Source: Chitinophagales bacterium
GTDB taxonomy: Bacteria; Bacteroidota; Bacteroidia; Chitinophagales; LD1
Direction of reading: 5' to 3'
Assembly (NCBI GenBank): GCA_019638515.1
Contig: JAHBTS010000008.1
Coordinates: forward strand, 52,719-116,718
Length of the DNA stretch: 64,000 bases
The notes under the pieces are model-generated. The model saw only the letters and a program-made list of their open reading frames with translations, had not been told where the DNA came from and ran no database searches. Shown in pieces: positions 51,265-60,097 of the stretch; position 1 is the stretch's first letter; each line of letters opens with the position of its first letter. A program made the translations under genes and the position numbers.

Positions 51265-54200
51265 ATGACATCTTTGAATATACACAAGATTTTACGTGCA
51301 GTTTTCTTTTCACTCTTTTTACTAATTGGTGTTAATGCAAGTGCCAGCCATATTATGGGTGCCAATATTACCTATGAGTGTGCAGGGCCGGGTCGTTACA
51401 TTGTAGTACTCACCATGTTTCGCGATTGTGGTGGTATAGCAGCTGAAGGTAGCCAAGTACTAAATTACAAGTCTGCTCAATGCGGTGTTAATAGCAGCAT
51501 TACACTTAGTAAATTTGCAGGCCCTATTGATGTAACACCTATTGCACAGTCGTGCGGTATTCCATCTAAATGTGCTAGCAGCAGCGGGCAGTACGGTGTG
51601 CAAAAAGTAGTGTATAGGGGTACGCTTACTTTGCCAGCTGGCTGTGGAAACGATTGGGTTCTATGGTGGGATTTGTGCTGTAGAAATGCAGCCATCAATA
51701 CATTAAGCAATGCTGCCAACCAAAGTACTTACATTGAAACCAAATTGGACAATACTTTAAGTGTATGTAATAACTCTCCGGTATTCTTAAATGACCCCAT
51801 TGCTTATTACTGTGTAAATCAAAATGTAATATACAATCACGGAGTAACCGATGCAGATGGTGATTCATTAGTATTTTCACTTATTGCTCCACGCGATATA
51901 AATGGTGTGCAGGTAACTTATAGCACTCCATACGGACCTACGAATCCAATAGCTACAGCTTCTGGCTTTAATTTAAATTCCGCTAATGGAGATATTACTT
52001 TTACACCAACTCAGGTGCAAACAGGCGTTACTGCCGTATTGGTTCAGGAATATAGAAATGGAGTATTGATTGGTTCTATTGTACGCGATATTCAGTTTAC
52101 AATATTGAACTGCAATAATAACCTTCCCACTGCAAGTGGTATCAACGGAACTAATAGTTATGTAGATTCAATATGTGCCGGGGCGCAAATATCGTTCACA
52201 GTAAATAGTGCAGATGCAGATGCCGGACAAATAGTGAGCATGTCGTGGAATAACGCTATAGTAGGCGCAAGTTTTACTACTACTACGGGTAATCGTCCTA
52301 CAGGAACCTTTTCTTGGACACCTCCATTAAATACACCAACCGGTAACTATATTTTTACGGTGAAAGTGGAAGACAATGCTTGTCCTTTAAGAGGAAGCAA
52401 TATTTACTCTTATACAGTATATGTAAAACCCAATCCTAACCCTCCGGTTGTAGGTGGTGGAAGCCAAACAATTTGTGAAGGACAACAAGTTACACTTTCT
52501 GCTACTACACAAGCTACCAATGGTGTAGCTTATTCATGGACAGATGGGCAAACCACTTTCCCTGGGCAAACTGTAACAGTTTCGCCTCTTACAACAACAG
52601 TTTATACAGTAAGTTTATCTTATACCGATGGATGTACTTCATCAGATAATGTATTGGTGAAAGTAAACAATAAGCCAACAGTAGTAGTGTTTCCTCCGGC
52701 TCCAACTATTTGTGCAGGAGGCTCTATTCAATTAACTGCAAGCAGCCCAACTGCTACAGGCTTTACTTGGACACCTACTGGTGCCGGTTTAAGTTGTACC
52801 AACTGTGCAAGTCCAATTGCTTCACCTTCTACAACCACAACATATCAGGTAGTTGGTACAGATGCTTCTAATTGCCCAAGCGATCCGGTTTCGGTTACAG
52901 TTACAACTAGTACACCTCCGCCTTCGGCAAGTTGTGAAGTTATTTATGTTACTACTGCGGGTACTGGAGATGGTACGCAACAAAACCCAACTAATTTGGG
53001 CGATGCATTGGGCAAAGCTCGCTGCAATAACTCATGGATAAAAATGGCAGTTGGCACTTACGGTATAGATACTGCAATTACCAATATCTCAAGCTATACT
53101 ACATTGGAGGGTGGTTATGATCCTACAACATGGACAAAATCGAGCCAGCCAGGTCTTACCAAAATTTTCAGAGGTACTAATAATGTTGAAGGCTTGCCCA
53201 ATGCACCACGTTTAGTAGCTATTTATTTGAATTCTGCTGCTTATGTACGTTTCCAAGATATTACTATTGAAACTGCCGATGCGCCTTTGAGTTCCGGTTA
53301 TGGTATTTCAACTTATGGAATACATATGACTAATTGCTCAAATTATGATTTTGTAAGAACACAGATTATAGCAGGTGATGCTTCAGCCGGTGCAAGCGGT
53401 GCAAGCGGCAATAATGGTACAAATGGGGCTAATGGTATTACGGCAAGTGGAAGAAATGGAGCTTCGGCTCCGGCAGGTCCTAATGCAGGAGGTGCCGGTG
53501 GTAGAGGAGGTTCCGGAGGCTTTTTCTCCGGAAATGATGGCAATGCTGGTAGTAGTGGATCTGGCCCTAACCCCGGATTTGGTGGTGCTAAAGGAAATGG
53601 AGCATCTGGATGTGCCGCTACTTTTGGTAATTCAAGCAATTATGGCAAACCAGGTGGTAATGGAGGTAGTGGAACTGCTGGTTCAACAGGTGCTAACAAC
53701 ACATTGCCCGGAACATTTGTAAGCGGATTCTTTAATCCGGCTGCACAAGGTGGTAATGGTACTAGCGGTACCGATGGTTCTGGTGGCGGTGGTGGCGGTG
53801 GTAATGGAGGTGCTAGTGCCGATACTGATGGTGGTGGCGGTGGCTCCGGTGGTTCCGGAGGTATGGGCGGACAAGGTGGTGCTGGTGGTTATGGCGGTGG
53901 TGCCAGTTTTGGAGTGTACTTATATAATAATGGTACAGCAGGTAACTTTACTCAAACCAACGTAGCAGTTGGTACAGCCGGAGCCGGAGGAGCCGGAGGA
54001 ACTGGAGGAGTAGGGGGAACCGGAGGAACTGGAGGCGGTGGTTACCAAGATGGTTTTGGCGGCTTATGCGATAATGATACAGGAAATGGTGGAAATGGTG
54101 GAAATGGCGGAAATGGTGGTGCCGGTGGTAGCAGTGTTGCTGGTATAGCTCGCAATCTTTATTTTGATGGAGGTAATGCAGCAGCAACAAACGATACTGC

Positions 54201-57129
54201 ATTTAACTTATCTGCACAGCAAATCATTACTGTTACCAATACTAGTTGTACTAATACCCAAATAACATTTAATGAGCAAAATAGTCAGCAAGGCAATTGG
54301 GATTTTGGTGCAAATGCTACACCTCAAACAGCTACAGCTACTCCAAGTACAATAGTATATACTAATACCGGTAGAAAGGATATTACTTTTGGAAGTAATT
54401 TCTACGCAGGATTTGCCAATATAGCTATCAATCAGGCTTCATATATTCCTGATATCGTAACAACTGCTAATCAGTTTGCTACCGATTCTTTCTTTGTATG
54501 TGCAGGTGAGGCTGCTACTTTCCAAGCCCAAATAAATGGAGCTACCAGTTACGATTGGGATTTTGGCGGAGCTCTTACTCCTTCAACTTATACAGGTGCT
54601 CAATACCAAACACTTACTAATTTAGTTTTCAGCACTCCTGGAACTTATGAAATTAGACTTAGAATATTTTCAGATTGCTGCGGTTTTTCTCCATATAAAA
54701 CGGTGTATTTAAGAGTAGATCCACAGCCAAGTTTACAGCTTTCGGGACCTAACTTTTTATGTTCAGGTACGGATGTTACGCTTACTGCAACCGGAGCACA
54801 TGCTTACACTTGGACTCCCGGATTTGGTTTGTCTTCAACTACCGATAGCGTAGTAGTTGCTGCTCCAACTTCTACAGTTACTTATACAGTGGTGGGTACT
54901 GCTGCAAATGGAGTTTGCCGTGCAGTAGATAGCATTACTGTAAATGTAGCTCCAACACCTACTATTACATTTAATGCGGTAGATGCCAATTGCGGTAACG
55001 ATGGTGCTATTACTGCTATTCCGGCACCACAAGGAAATTACAATTACTTGTGGGATGATTCTTTTGCTTCGCAAACGCCTAATCTCACCAATATCTTAGC
55101 GGGTGTTTATACCGTTACAGTAACCGATGCAGTTTCGGGTTGTAGTGCAGTAAAATCTGGTTTTGTGAATCCGGGAGCTAGTAGCTTAATTGCATTTGTA
55201 GATAGCACTAAAGGTGTTTCTTGTTATGCTGCTTGTAATGGATTTGCGCATGTGCGTGCAATAAACGGTGTAGGCCCATTCACATATTTGTGGAGTAATG
55301 GAAGCACTGCCGATACTGCACATAATCTTTGTGCAGGAACATACGCAGTTACCATAACAGGTTCTAACCAATGTTTTTCTGTTGCAAATGTTACTATTAC
55401 TCAAACTGATACTTTAATTGCAGAAATTCGTGATAAGGGCGACAATGCTTGTTGGTATGATGCAAAAGGATATGCTTGGGCAAATGGACATGGCGGTTTA
55501 GGACCATTTACTTATACTTGGAACGATCCACTTGCTCAAGATTCAAGTTGGGCATTAAATCTTGCTACCGGTACCTATTCTGTTACAGTTCAAGATAGAA
55601 ATGGCTGTACAGCATCTACTTCGGTAACTATTGATGCTCCGGATTCTTTGCAATTGAATGCTACCGTTAGAAGTATAACTTGTAATGATGCTAACAATGG
55701 TTTAATTACACTTGCACCAAGCGGTGGCACTACACCATATTCAGTACAGTGGACTCCTTCTTCATTTACAGGCTTATCACTAACAGGTTTACAAGCCGGA
55801 ACTTATACTGTTACAATTACAGACAGCAGTGGTTGTACCAATACAGAAAGCTATGTGATTGTAAACCCTTCACCGCTTACTGCTAATGTAACATTCGCTA
55901 ATGTAAAATGCGATCAGGCAAACTCCGGATATGTTGCCATTAACCCAACCGGAGGCACACCGGGTTATACTTATGTTTGGAACCCTGCAGTTACACAGTC
56001 AAATGATTCTGCTATCAATTTGGGTGCAGGTACCTATAATTTTGTAGTAACAGATGCTAATGGCTGTAGCGCTACTGGAAGCCAAGCTATTACACAGCCG
56101 CCACTCATAAATACAACTCCGGTAACCGGAACTCCAAACATTTGTTTTGGAAGAGCTGATGGCACCATATCGTTCCCGGCTACTGGCGGCACTCCTCCAT
56201 TAAACTATATTGTGGATAACGGTACACAACAATTTACTAGTACAGATGGCACATTCACAGGTTTACCTGCCGGAAACTATACTGCAAGAATTACAGATGC
56301 AGGAGGTTGTGATATAACCGTAGGTACCTATAATGTTTTGGCTGCTGCAAGAGATGAATTTAATTTAGTAGTAGATTCTACTTCTTGTTTTGGAAATTTT
56401 GCTGATGGAAAAGTTACTATCGTAAATGTAAATGCGGCTAATCCACCTTACGAGTTTTCATTTAATGGTGGTGCATTTGGTACCGATACATTCTTTGATA
56501 GTTTAGATAATGGTGTTTATACAGTAGTGGTTAAAAACAAAAACTTCTGTGTAGATACATACAGTGTAGCTGTTTTTGAGCCTGCTCAGATTTTAGCATC
56601 AATTACACCGGCCGATGATACTATTTTCTTAAACTTGGGTGAAACTGTAACACTTTCTACTACTGTGCAAAATGTTTCATCACCTGTTTATGAATGGACT
56701 CCGGTAAGCGGTTTAAACTGTACAGATTGTCCGGATCCAACAATTAAGCCAATTGTACACCAATACTATACTGTAAAAGTGCGCGATGCTAATAACAGTA
56801 ATAATGAATGTTTTGGTGTGGCTTCTACATTCTTGTATGTAGCTACAAAAACCAAAATGCCAAATGTGTTTACACCAAACAGCGATGGTAAAAACGATAA
56901 ATTTTTCCCTGTATCTAATTATGCTCCTGAAGTTTCTGCATTTAGAGTATATAACCGTTGGGGACAATTAGTGCACGATACTAACGAAGGGTGGGATGGC
57001 TCATTTAAAGGAGCACAACAGCCTGCAGGAGTGTACGATTATTACATTGTTTATTATGAAGAAGATGCTGCTAAACCTGGTGAAAAAATTGAGGTGAAAA
57101 AGCAAGGCAGTGTTACTTTGTTGAGATAA
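51265..57129 (+). CDS. Giant T9SS-exported adhesin with glycine-rich insert and SprB-like repeats
   Basis: 1954 residues. Signal peptide (to about residue 28), a conserved N-terminal domain starting S-H-I-M-G-A-N-I-T-Y-E-C, Ig/PKD-like modules (about 300-550), then a beta-helix-like part (Y-V-T-T-A-G-T-G-D-G-T, G-G-Y-D, I-Y-L-N-S-A) interrupted by a glycine-rich stretch (about 703-961). A PKD-like module follows, then seven SprB-type repeats (about 1240-1770) with G-x-Y-T-V-T-x-T-D-x-x-G-C endings. The final 90 residues are the gliding-motility C-terminal domain: P-N-V-F-T-P-N-S-D-G-K-N-D, Y-N-R-W-G-Q-L-V, G-W-D-G. It should be T9SS cargo of the type B class, a surface adhesin that may take part in gliding. 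A strong terminator follows. Confidence 0.88.
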   Translation: MTSLNIHKILRAVFFSLFLLIGVNASASHIMGANITYECAGPGRYIVVLTMFRDCGGIAAEGSQVLNYKSAQCGVNSSITLSKFAGPIDVTPIAQSCGIPSKCASSSGQYGVQKVVYRGTLTLPAGCGNDWVLWWDLCCRNAAINTLSNAANQSTYIETKLDNTLSVCNNSPVFLNDPIAYYCVNQNVIYNHGVTDADGDSLVFSLIAPRDINGVQVTYSTPYGPTNPIATASGFNLNSANGDITFTPTQVQTGVTAVLVQEYRNGVLIGSIVRDIQFTILNCNNNLPTASGINGTNSYVDSICAGAQISFTVNSADADAGQIVSMSWNNAIVGASFTTTTGNRPTGTFSWTPPLNTPTGNYIFTVKVEDNACPLRGSNIYSYTVYVKPNPNPPVVGGGSQTICEGQQVTLSATTQATNGVAYSWTDGQTTFPGQTVTVSPLTTTVYTVSLSYTDGCTSSDNVLVKVNNKPTVVVFPPAPTICAGGSIQLTASSPTATGFTWTPTGAGLSCTNCASPIASPSTTTTYQVVGTDASNCPSDPVSVTVTTSTPPPSASCEVIYVTTAGTGDGTQQNPTNLGDALGKARCNNSWIKMAVGTYGIDTAITNISSYTTLEGGYDPTTWTKSSQPGLTKIFRGTNNVEGLPNAPRLVAIYLNSAAYVRFQDITIETADAPLSSGYGISTYGIHMTNCSNYDFVRTQIIAGDASAGASGASGNNGTNGANGITASGRNGASAPAGPNAGGAGGRGGSGGFFSGNDGNAGSSGSGPNPGFGGAKGNGASGCAATFGNSSNYGKPGGNGGSGTAGSTGANNTLPGTFVSGFFNPAAQGGNGTSGTDGSGGGGGGGNGGASADTDGGGGGSGGSGGMGGQGGAGGYGGGASFGVYLYNNGTAGNFTQTNVAVGTAGAGGAGGTGGVGGTGGTGGGGYQDGFGGLCDNDTGNGGNGGNGGNGGAGGSSVAGIARNLYFDGGNAAATNDTAFNLSAQQIITVTNTSCTNTQITFNEQNSQQGNWDFGANATPQTATATPSTIVYTNTGRKDITFGSNFYAGFANIAINQASYIPDIVTTANQFATDSFFVCAGEAATFQAQINGATSYDWDFGGALTPSTYTGAQYQTLTNLVFSTPGTYEIRLRIFSDCCGFSPYKTVYLRVDPQPSLQLSGPNFLCSGTDVTLTATGAHAYTWTPGFGLSSTTDSVVVAAPTSTVTYTVVGTAANGVCRAVDSITVNVAPTPTITFNAVDANCGNDGAITAIPAPQGNYNYLWDDSFASQTPNLTNILAGVYTVTVTDAVSGCSAVKSGFVNPGASSLIAFVDSTKGVSCYAACNGFAHVRAINGVGPFTYLWSNGSTADTAHNLCAGTYAVTITGSNQCFSVANVTITQTDTLIAEIRDKGDNACWYDAKGYAWANGHGGLGPFTYTWNDPLAQDSSWALNLATGTYSVTVQDRNGCTASTSVTIDAPDSLQLNATVRSITCNDANNGLITLAPSGGTTPYSVQWTPSSFTGLSLTGLQAGTYTVTITDSSGCTNTESYVIVNPSPLTANVTFANVKCDQANSGYVAINPTGGTPGYTYVWNPAVTQSNDSAINLGAGTYNFVVTDANGCSATGSQAITQPPLINTTPVTGTPNICFGRADGTISFPATGGTPPLNYIVDNGTQQFTSTDGTFTGLPAGNYTARITDAGGCDITVGTYNVLAAARDEFNLVVDSTSCFGNFADGKVTIVNVNAANPPYEFSFNGGAFGTDTFFDSLDNGVYTVVVKNKNFCVDTYSVAVFEPAQILASITPADDTIFLNLGETVTLSTTVQNVSSPVYEWTPVSGLNCTDCPDPTIKPIVHQYYTVKVRDANNSNNECFGVASTFLYVATKTKMPNVFTPNSDGKNDKFFPVSNYAPEVSAFRVYNRWGQLVHDTNEGWDGSFKGAQQPAGVYDYYIVYYEEDAAKPGEKIEVKKQGSVTLLR
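53371..54147 (+). repeat. Glycine-rich low-complexity repeat region within the adhesin
   Basis: About 260 codons of G-x-x or G-G-x triplets (A-G-A-S-G-A-S-G-N-N-G, G-G-G-G-G-N-G-G, N-G-G-N-G-G-N-G-G-A-G-G), broken once near 53910-53970 by a normal beta-strand stretch. At the DNA level there are 9-12-base direct repeats, such as GGAGGAACTGG and GGAAATGGT, that could expand or contract by slippage. The coding strand is dense in GG runs (53980-54043). Confidence 0.85.
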
Positions 57130-57148
57130 TAACCACACTTTAAAATTT

Positions 57149-57183
57149 AAAAGTCCGCCCGGTTTGTTGGCGGACTTTTTTTT
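57149..57183 (+). terminator. Rho-independent terminator after the giant adhesin
   Basis: Stem AAAAGTCCGCC/GGCGGACTTTT (11 pairs, 57149-57159 with 57169-57179), a nine-base loop and a T run through 57183. It begins 20 bases after the stop codon. Confidence 0.92.
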
Positions 57184-57200
57184 GCTTCTATTGTAGCGGA

Positions 57201-58217
57201 ATGGAAAGAAAATTTCTCATTATTCGGTTTTCTTCAATTGGCGATATTGTGTTTACCACCCCGGTAATCAGATGTTTGCGAAAGCAGTATCCCGATGCCG
57301 AAATTCATTTTCTTACCAAGCCGGAAAACAAGATTATTATTGAAGGCAACCCGTATCTTAATAAAATTCTGCTGCTTCAAGAGTCGCTGTTTAAAACCAT
57401 TTCAATGTTGCGGGAAGAGAAGTATGATGCCGTCATAGATTTACATCACAATCTGCGAACATACATTATTAAAGCACTTTTATTAAGGCCGTGCTATTCG
57501 GTTGAGAAACTGAACTGGGAAAAGTTTTTGATGGTAAATTTTCACTACGATACTTTACCAAAAAACTTGCATGTGTTTGAACGCAATCTGGCAACTGTTG
57601 CGCCATTAGGAGTAAAGAATGATGGTGAGGGAATGGATTATTTTATTGCTCAAAAGCATGAGGTGGCAGTTGAAAATTATGGATTGCATGCGGGCAATTA
57701 TATAGCCTGGGTGGTGGGAGCTAAGCACTTTACCAAAATATTGCCGATTGAGAAAGTACAGGATACCATAGCATTATTTCAGCAGCACTTTCCCGATAAG
57801 CAAATTGTGTTGCTCGGAGGTAAAGAGGATGTGGATTTTGGAGGCGAAGTACATCGCACATTTTCTAAAAATGTACACAATTTTTGCGGTAAGTTTAATT
57901 TGAGTCAGAGTGTTTCTATATTGAGCAAAAGTACATTGGTAATTGCTGGCGATACCGGTTTGCTGCATATTGCAGTTGCATTAGGCAAGCCTGTGGTTTC
58001 GCTTTGGGGAAGTACTATTCCTGAATTTGGTGTGTTCCCTCGATATGGAAAAAGTAAAGCACAGCCACATGCTATTATTGAAATCAATAATTTAGCGTGC
58101 CGCCCTTGTACTAAATTTGGTAAAAGCGCTTGCCCTCAAAAGCATTTTATGTGTATGAAAAGTATTGATGCCATGCAAATCGTAAATGCCATTCACGATA
58201 TTTTGAAGCAAGGCTAA
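57201..58217 (+). CDS. Glycosyltransferase family 9 protein (heptosyltransferase-like)
   Basis: 338 residues, GT-B fold. The N-terminus reads I-R-F-S-S-I-G-D-I-V-F-T-T-P-V-I-R-C-L-R, the standard GT9 opening. The C-terminal half contains L-G-G-K-E-D and the donor-binding A-G-D-T-G-L-L-H-I-A-V-A-L-G-K-P-V-V-S-L-W-G, followed by a Cys-rich segment (C-R-P-C-T-K-F-G-K-S-A-C) also seen in Bacteroidota relatives. It probably adds a heptose or similar sugar to the lipopolysaccharide core. It starts 18 bases after the adhesin terminator and overlaps the stop of the convergent pentapeptide gene by 4 bases. Confidence 0.9.
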   Translation: MERKFLIIRFSSIGDIVFTTPVIRCLRKQYPDAEIHFLTKPENKIIIEGNPYLNKILLLQESLFKTISMLREEKYDAVIDLHHNLRTYIIKALLLRPCYSVEKLNWEKFLMVNFHYDTLPKNLHVFERNLATVAPLGVKNDGEGMDYFIAQKHEVAVENYGLHAGNYIAWVVGAKHFTKILPIEKVQDTIALFQQHFPDKQIVLLGGKEDVDFGGEVHRTFSKNVHNFCGKFNLSQSVSILSKSTLVIAGDTGLLHIAVALGKPVVSLWGSTIPEFGVFPRYGKSKAQPHAIIEINNLACRPCTKFGKSACPQKHFMCMKSIDAMQIVNAIHDILKQG

Positions 58218-58789
58218 TAATCAATTTCAATATCGTATTTATCTAAGAGCGTGGCCGCACCACTCAGTGAAAATTTGGCTTTTCTCACTTTGTTTTCATC
58301 GGGGTTGATGGTGAAATTGTAGGCAGTTCTAAAATCGCAATGTTCAAGTATTGTGGAGTCGAAGATTGTATGTTGAAGGTTGCAGTCGTTGAAAGCAGCG
58401 TTGGATAAATCGGCCTCTGCAAAGTCGCATTCTATAAGTTCACAGTGTGTGAAGATGGTTTTCTTCAATTTAGTTTTATAGAAAGAAGCGTGATTAAGCA
58501 CACAAGAATGAAAGGTGAAAGAAAGTGCAAATTCATGGCAACTATCGAACCTAATTCCAAGCATTTTGCAGTTTTGGAATTGTATATTTCTGAATGCTGT
58601 TTTATGCGTTTTTACTAAACTTAAATTGCATTCATTAAAAGTACAATCAATAAACTTATACTCCGAAAGGTTACTTTCTGCAAAGTTACACTGGTTGAAG
58701 TTACAGTTTTCGTATTCGCCTTTAGGTAAGGTTTCGGGAGATGCAGTAAGTTTTGAAAATGTTTGGTTTTGGAAATAGTTTTCAGCCAT
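58214..58789 (-). CDS. Pentapeptide-repeat protein
   Basis: 191 residues, mostly a right-handed quadrilateral beta-helix of A(D/N)LxX-like units: F-N-Q-C-N-F-A-E-S-N-L, F-I-D-C-T-F-N-E-C-N-L, F-R-N-I-Q-F-Q-N-C, H-C-E-L-I-E-C-D-F-A-E-A-D-L-S-N-A-F. The size and the break after the middle recall Qnr/MfpA DNA mimics, but the family also has many unrelated uses and no resistance role can be claimed. It has no signal peptide and is likely cytoplasmic. It is convergent with the GT9 gene. Confidence 0.85.
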   Translation of the reverse strand: MAENYFQNQTFSKLTASPETLPKGEYENCNFNQCNFAESNLSEYKFIDCTFNECNLSLVKTHKTAFRNIQFQNCKMLGIRFDSCHEFALSFTFHSCVLNHASFYKTKLKKTIFTHCELIECDFAEADLSNAAFNDCNLQHTIFDSTILEHCDFRTAYNFTINPDENKVRKAKFSLSGAATLLDKYDIEIDY

Positions 58790-58881
58790 AATTCTTTTAA
58801 TAGTGTTTGTTGCATCGGTGAAATACAGAGATAAAAATATACAGTAATAAACAATGTTATATTCGCTACAAAATTAGGGCT

Positions 58882-59031
58882 ATGGATTTTTTGAAAGATC
58901 TTTTTCAGTTTATGATGGAGCGCAAGAAATGGTGGTTATTGCCTATGATTATTGTGCTATTATTAGTTGGGATTTTAGTAGTAATTGGAGGTGGTTCTGC
59001 TGCGGCACCGTTTGTATATACATTGTTTTAA
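58882..59031 (+). CDS. DUF5989-like 49-residue membrane microprotein
   Basis: A 49-codon frame from the ATG at 58882: M-D-F-L-K-D-L-F-Q-F-M, then E-R-K-K-W-W-L-L-P-M-I-I-V-L-L-L-V-G and an end G-G-G-S-A-A-A-P-F-V-Y-T-L-F. This start, the R-K-K-W-W-L-L-P junction, the single helix and the A-P-F-x-Y-T-L-F end fit the DUF5989 family, usually found next to SxtJ-type or carbamoyltransferase genes of exopolysaccharide loci. Here those partners are absent: the neighbours are a pentapeptide protein and a reductase. The stop abuts the stop of the convergent MDR gene. Function unknown. Confidence 0.85.
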   Translation: MDFLKDLFQFMMERKKWWLLPMIIVLLLVGILVVIGGGSAAAPFVYTLF

Positions 59032-60048
59032 TTACCACGTTACGGCAATTTTTCCGGTACTTTTTCTACTCTCTAAAAAGTCGTGTGCAGCTGCAATTTC
59101 TGAGGCATTAAAAACTTTACCTATGGTTGGTTTAAACACACCTTGCTCAGTAAGTTGAATTACTTGGTTTAAGCAATGTTGCAATGCTTCGGGTTTATTA
59201 TCTGCAATACGCAGCATGTTTAAACCAATTATGCCTTTACTGCTTGTCATAAACATTACGGGATGATAAATGCCAAAGGCGAGGAGTGCACTTATTTTTC
59301 CAAAAATATTTTTACTGCTTAAATCGGCTGCACCATAGCAAACTATTCTGCCGCCTGCTGCCAATGAACGAAAACCTTTCCTCACATAACTGCCACCAAC
59401 GGCATCGAAAATTACATCTACTCCTTCGCCTTTTGTAAGCTGCTTTATTTCATCTTCAAAATCCTGTTCTATATAATTTATAGGATGCTGAACTCCTTGT
59501 TGCTTCAATAATTCTAACTTGGAACTGCTACCTGCTGTTGAAAAAATTTCACAACCTCTCCATTTTGCAAACTGTATGAGTGCGCTGCCCACGCCACCTG
59601 CTCCTGAATGAATAAGCACCTTATTGCCGGGAAACAAATTTACGGCAACAGCTGCTGCATAGTATGCTGTGCAATATTGCGTGGTAAGTGCGGTGGCGTC
59701 AGCAAATGAGATATTCTCCGGAATTTTTGCAGCAGCTCGCGCATCGGTAACTGCGTATTCGGCATAGCCACCAAAACGTGTCATGGCGGTAACTCGGTCG
59801 CCAACAAGCAGGTGTGTTACACCACTGCCAACTTGCTCTACTGTTCCTGCAACATCGTAGCCCAAGAGAGCCGGAATTGGCGGAGCATCTTGGTACATGC
59901 CTTTACGCGCCATTACATCTGCAAAGTTTAATCCAAAGGAATGTACTTTTATGAGCACTTCATGTGCTTTTGGAAATGGTTTTTCGGTTTCGCGTAGTTT
60001 AAATGCGCTATTGCTTGCTCCGGTATTAACTAAGTAAATCGCCTTCAT
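59032..60048 (-). CDS. Zinc-independent MDR-family quinone oxidoreductase
   Basis: 338 residues from the ATG at 60048 (M-K-A-I-Y-L-V-N). A longer in-frame start would run into the epimerase gene. GroES-like N-terminal domain (F-G-L-N-F-A-D-V-M-A-R-K-G), then a Rossmann domain with H-S-G-A-G-G-V-G-S-A-L-I-Q-F. The zinc ligands of true alcohol dehydrogenases are missing, placing it with NADPH:quinone reductase/synaptic vesicle VAT-1-like enzymes. Its substrate is probably a quinone or an alpha,beta-unsaturated carbonyl. It lies 49 bases after the epimerase gene on the same strand. Confidence 0.88.
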   Translation of the reverse strand: MKAIYLVNTGASNSAFKLRETEKPFPKAHEVLIKVHSFGLNFADVMARKGMYQDAPPIPALLGYDVAGTVEQVGSGVTHLLVGDRVTAMTRFGGYAEYAVTDARAAAKIPENISFADATALTTQYCTAYYAAAVAVNLFPGNKVLIHSGAGGVGSALIQFAKWRGCEIFSTAGSSSKLELLKQQGVQHPINYIEQDFEDEIKQLTKGEGVDVIFDAVGGSYVRKGFRSLAAGGRIVCYGAADLSSKNIFGKISALLAFGIYHPVMFMTSSKGIIGLNMLRIADNKPEALQHCLNQVIQLTEQGVFKPTIGKVFNASEIAAAHDFLESRKSTGKIAVTW

Positions 60049-60097
60049 TTTTTTTAAATAGATAGACGAACAAGGTAGCAAATTATTTAAAGAGAAA

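Noticed and set aside
53343..53639. Minus-strand proline-rich open frame
   Set aside because: It is the antisense of glycine codons in the adhesin insert; it has no start context and the plus-strand frame is clearly real.
58214..58789. Quinolone-resistance (Qnr) assignment for the pentapeptide protein
   Set aside because: The repeat fold alone does not give gyrase protection; no specific Qnr loops could be recognised by eye.
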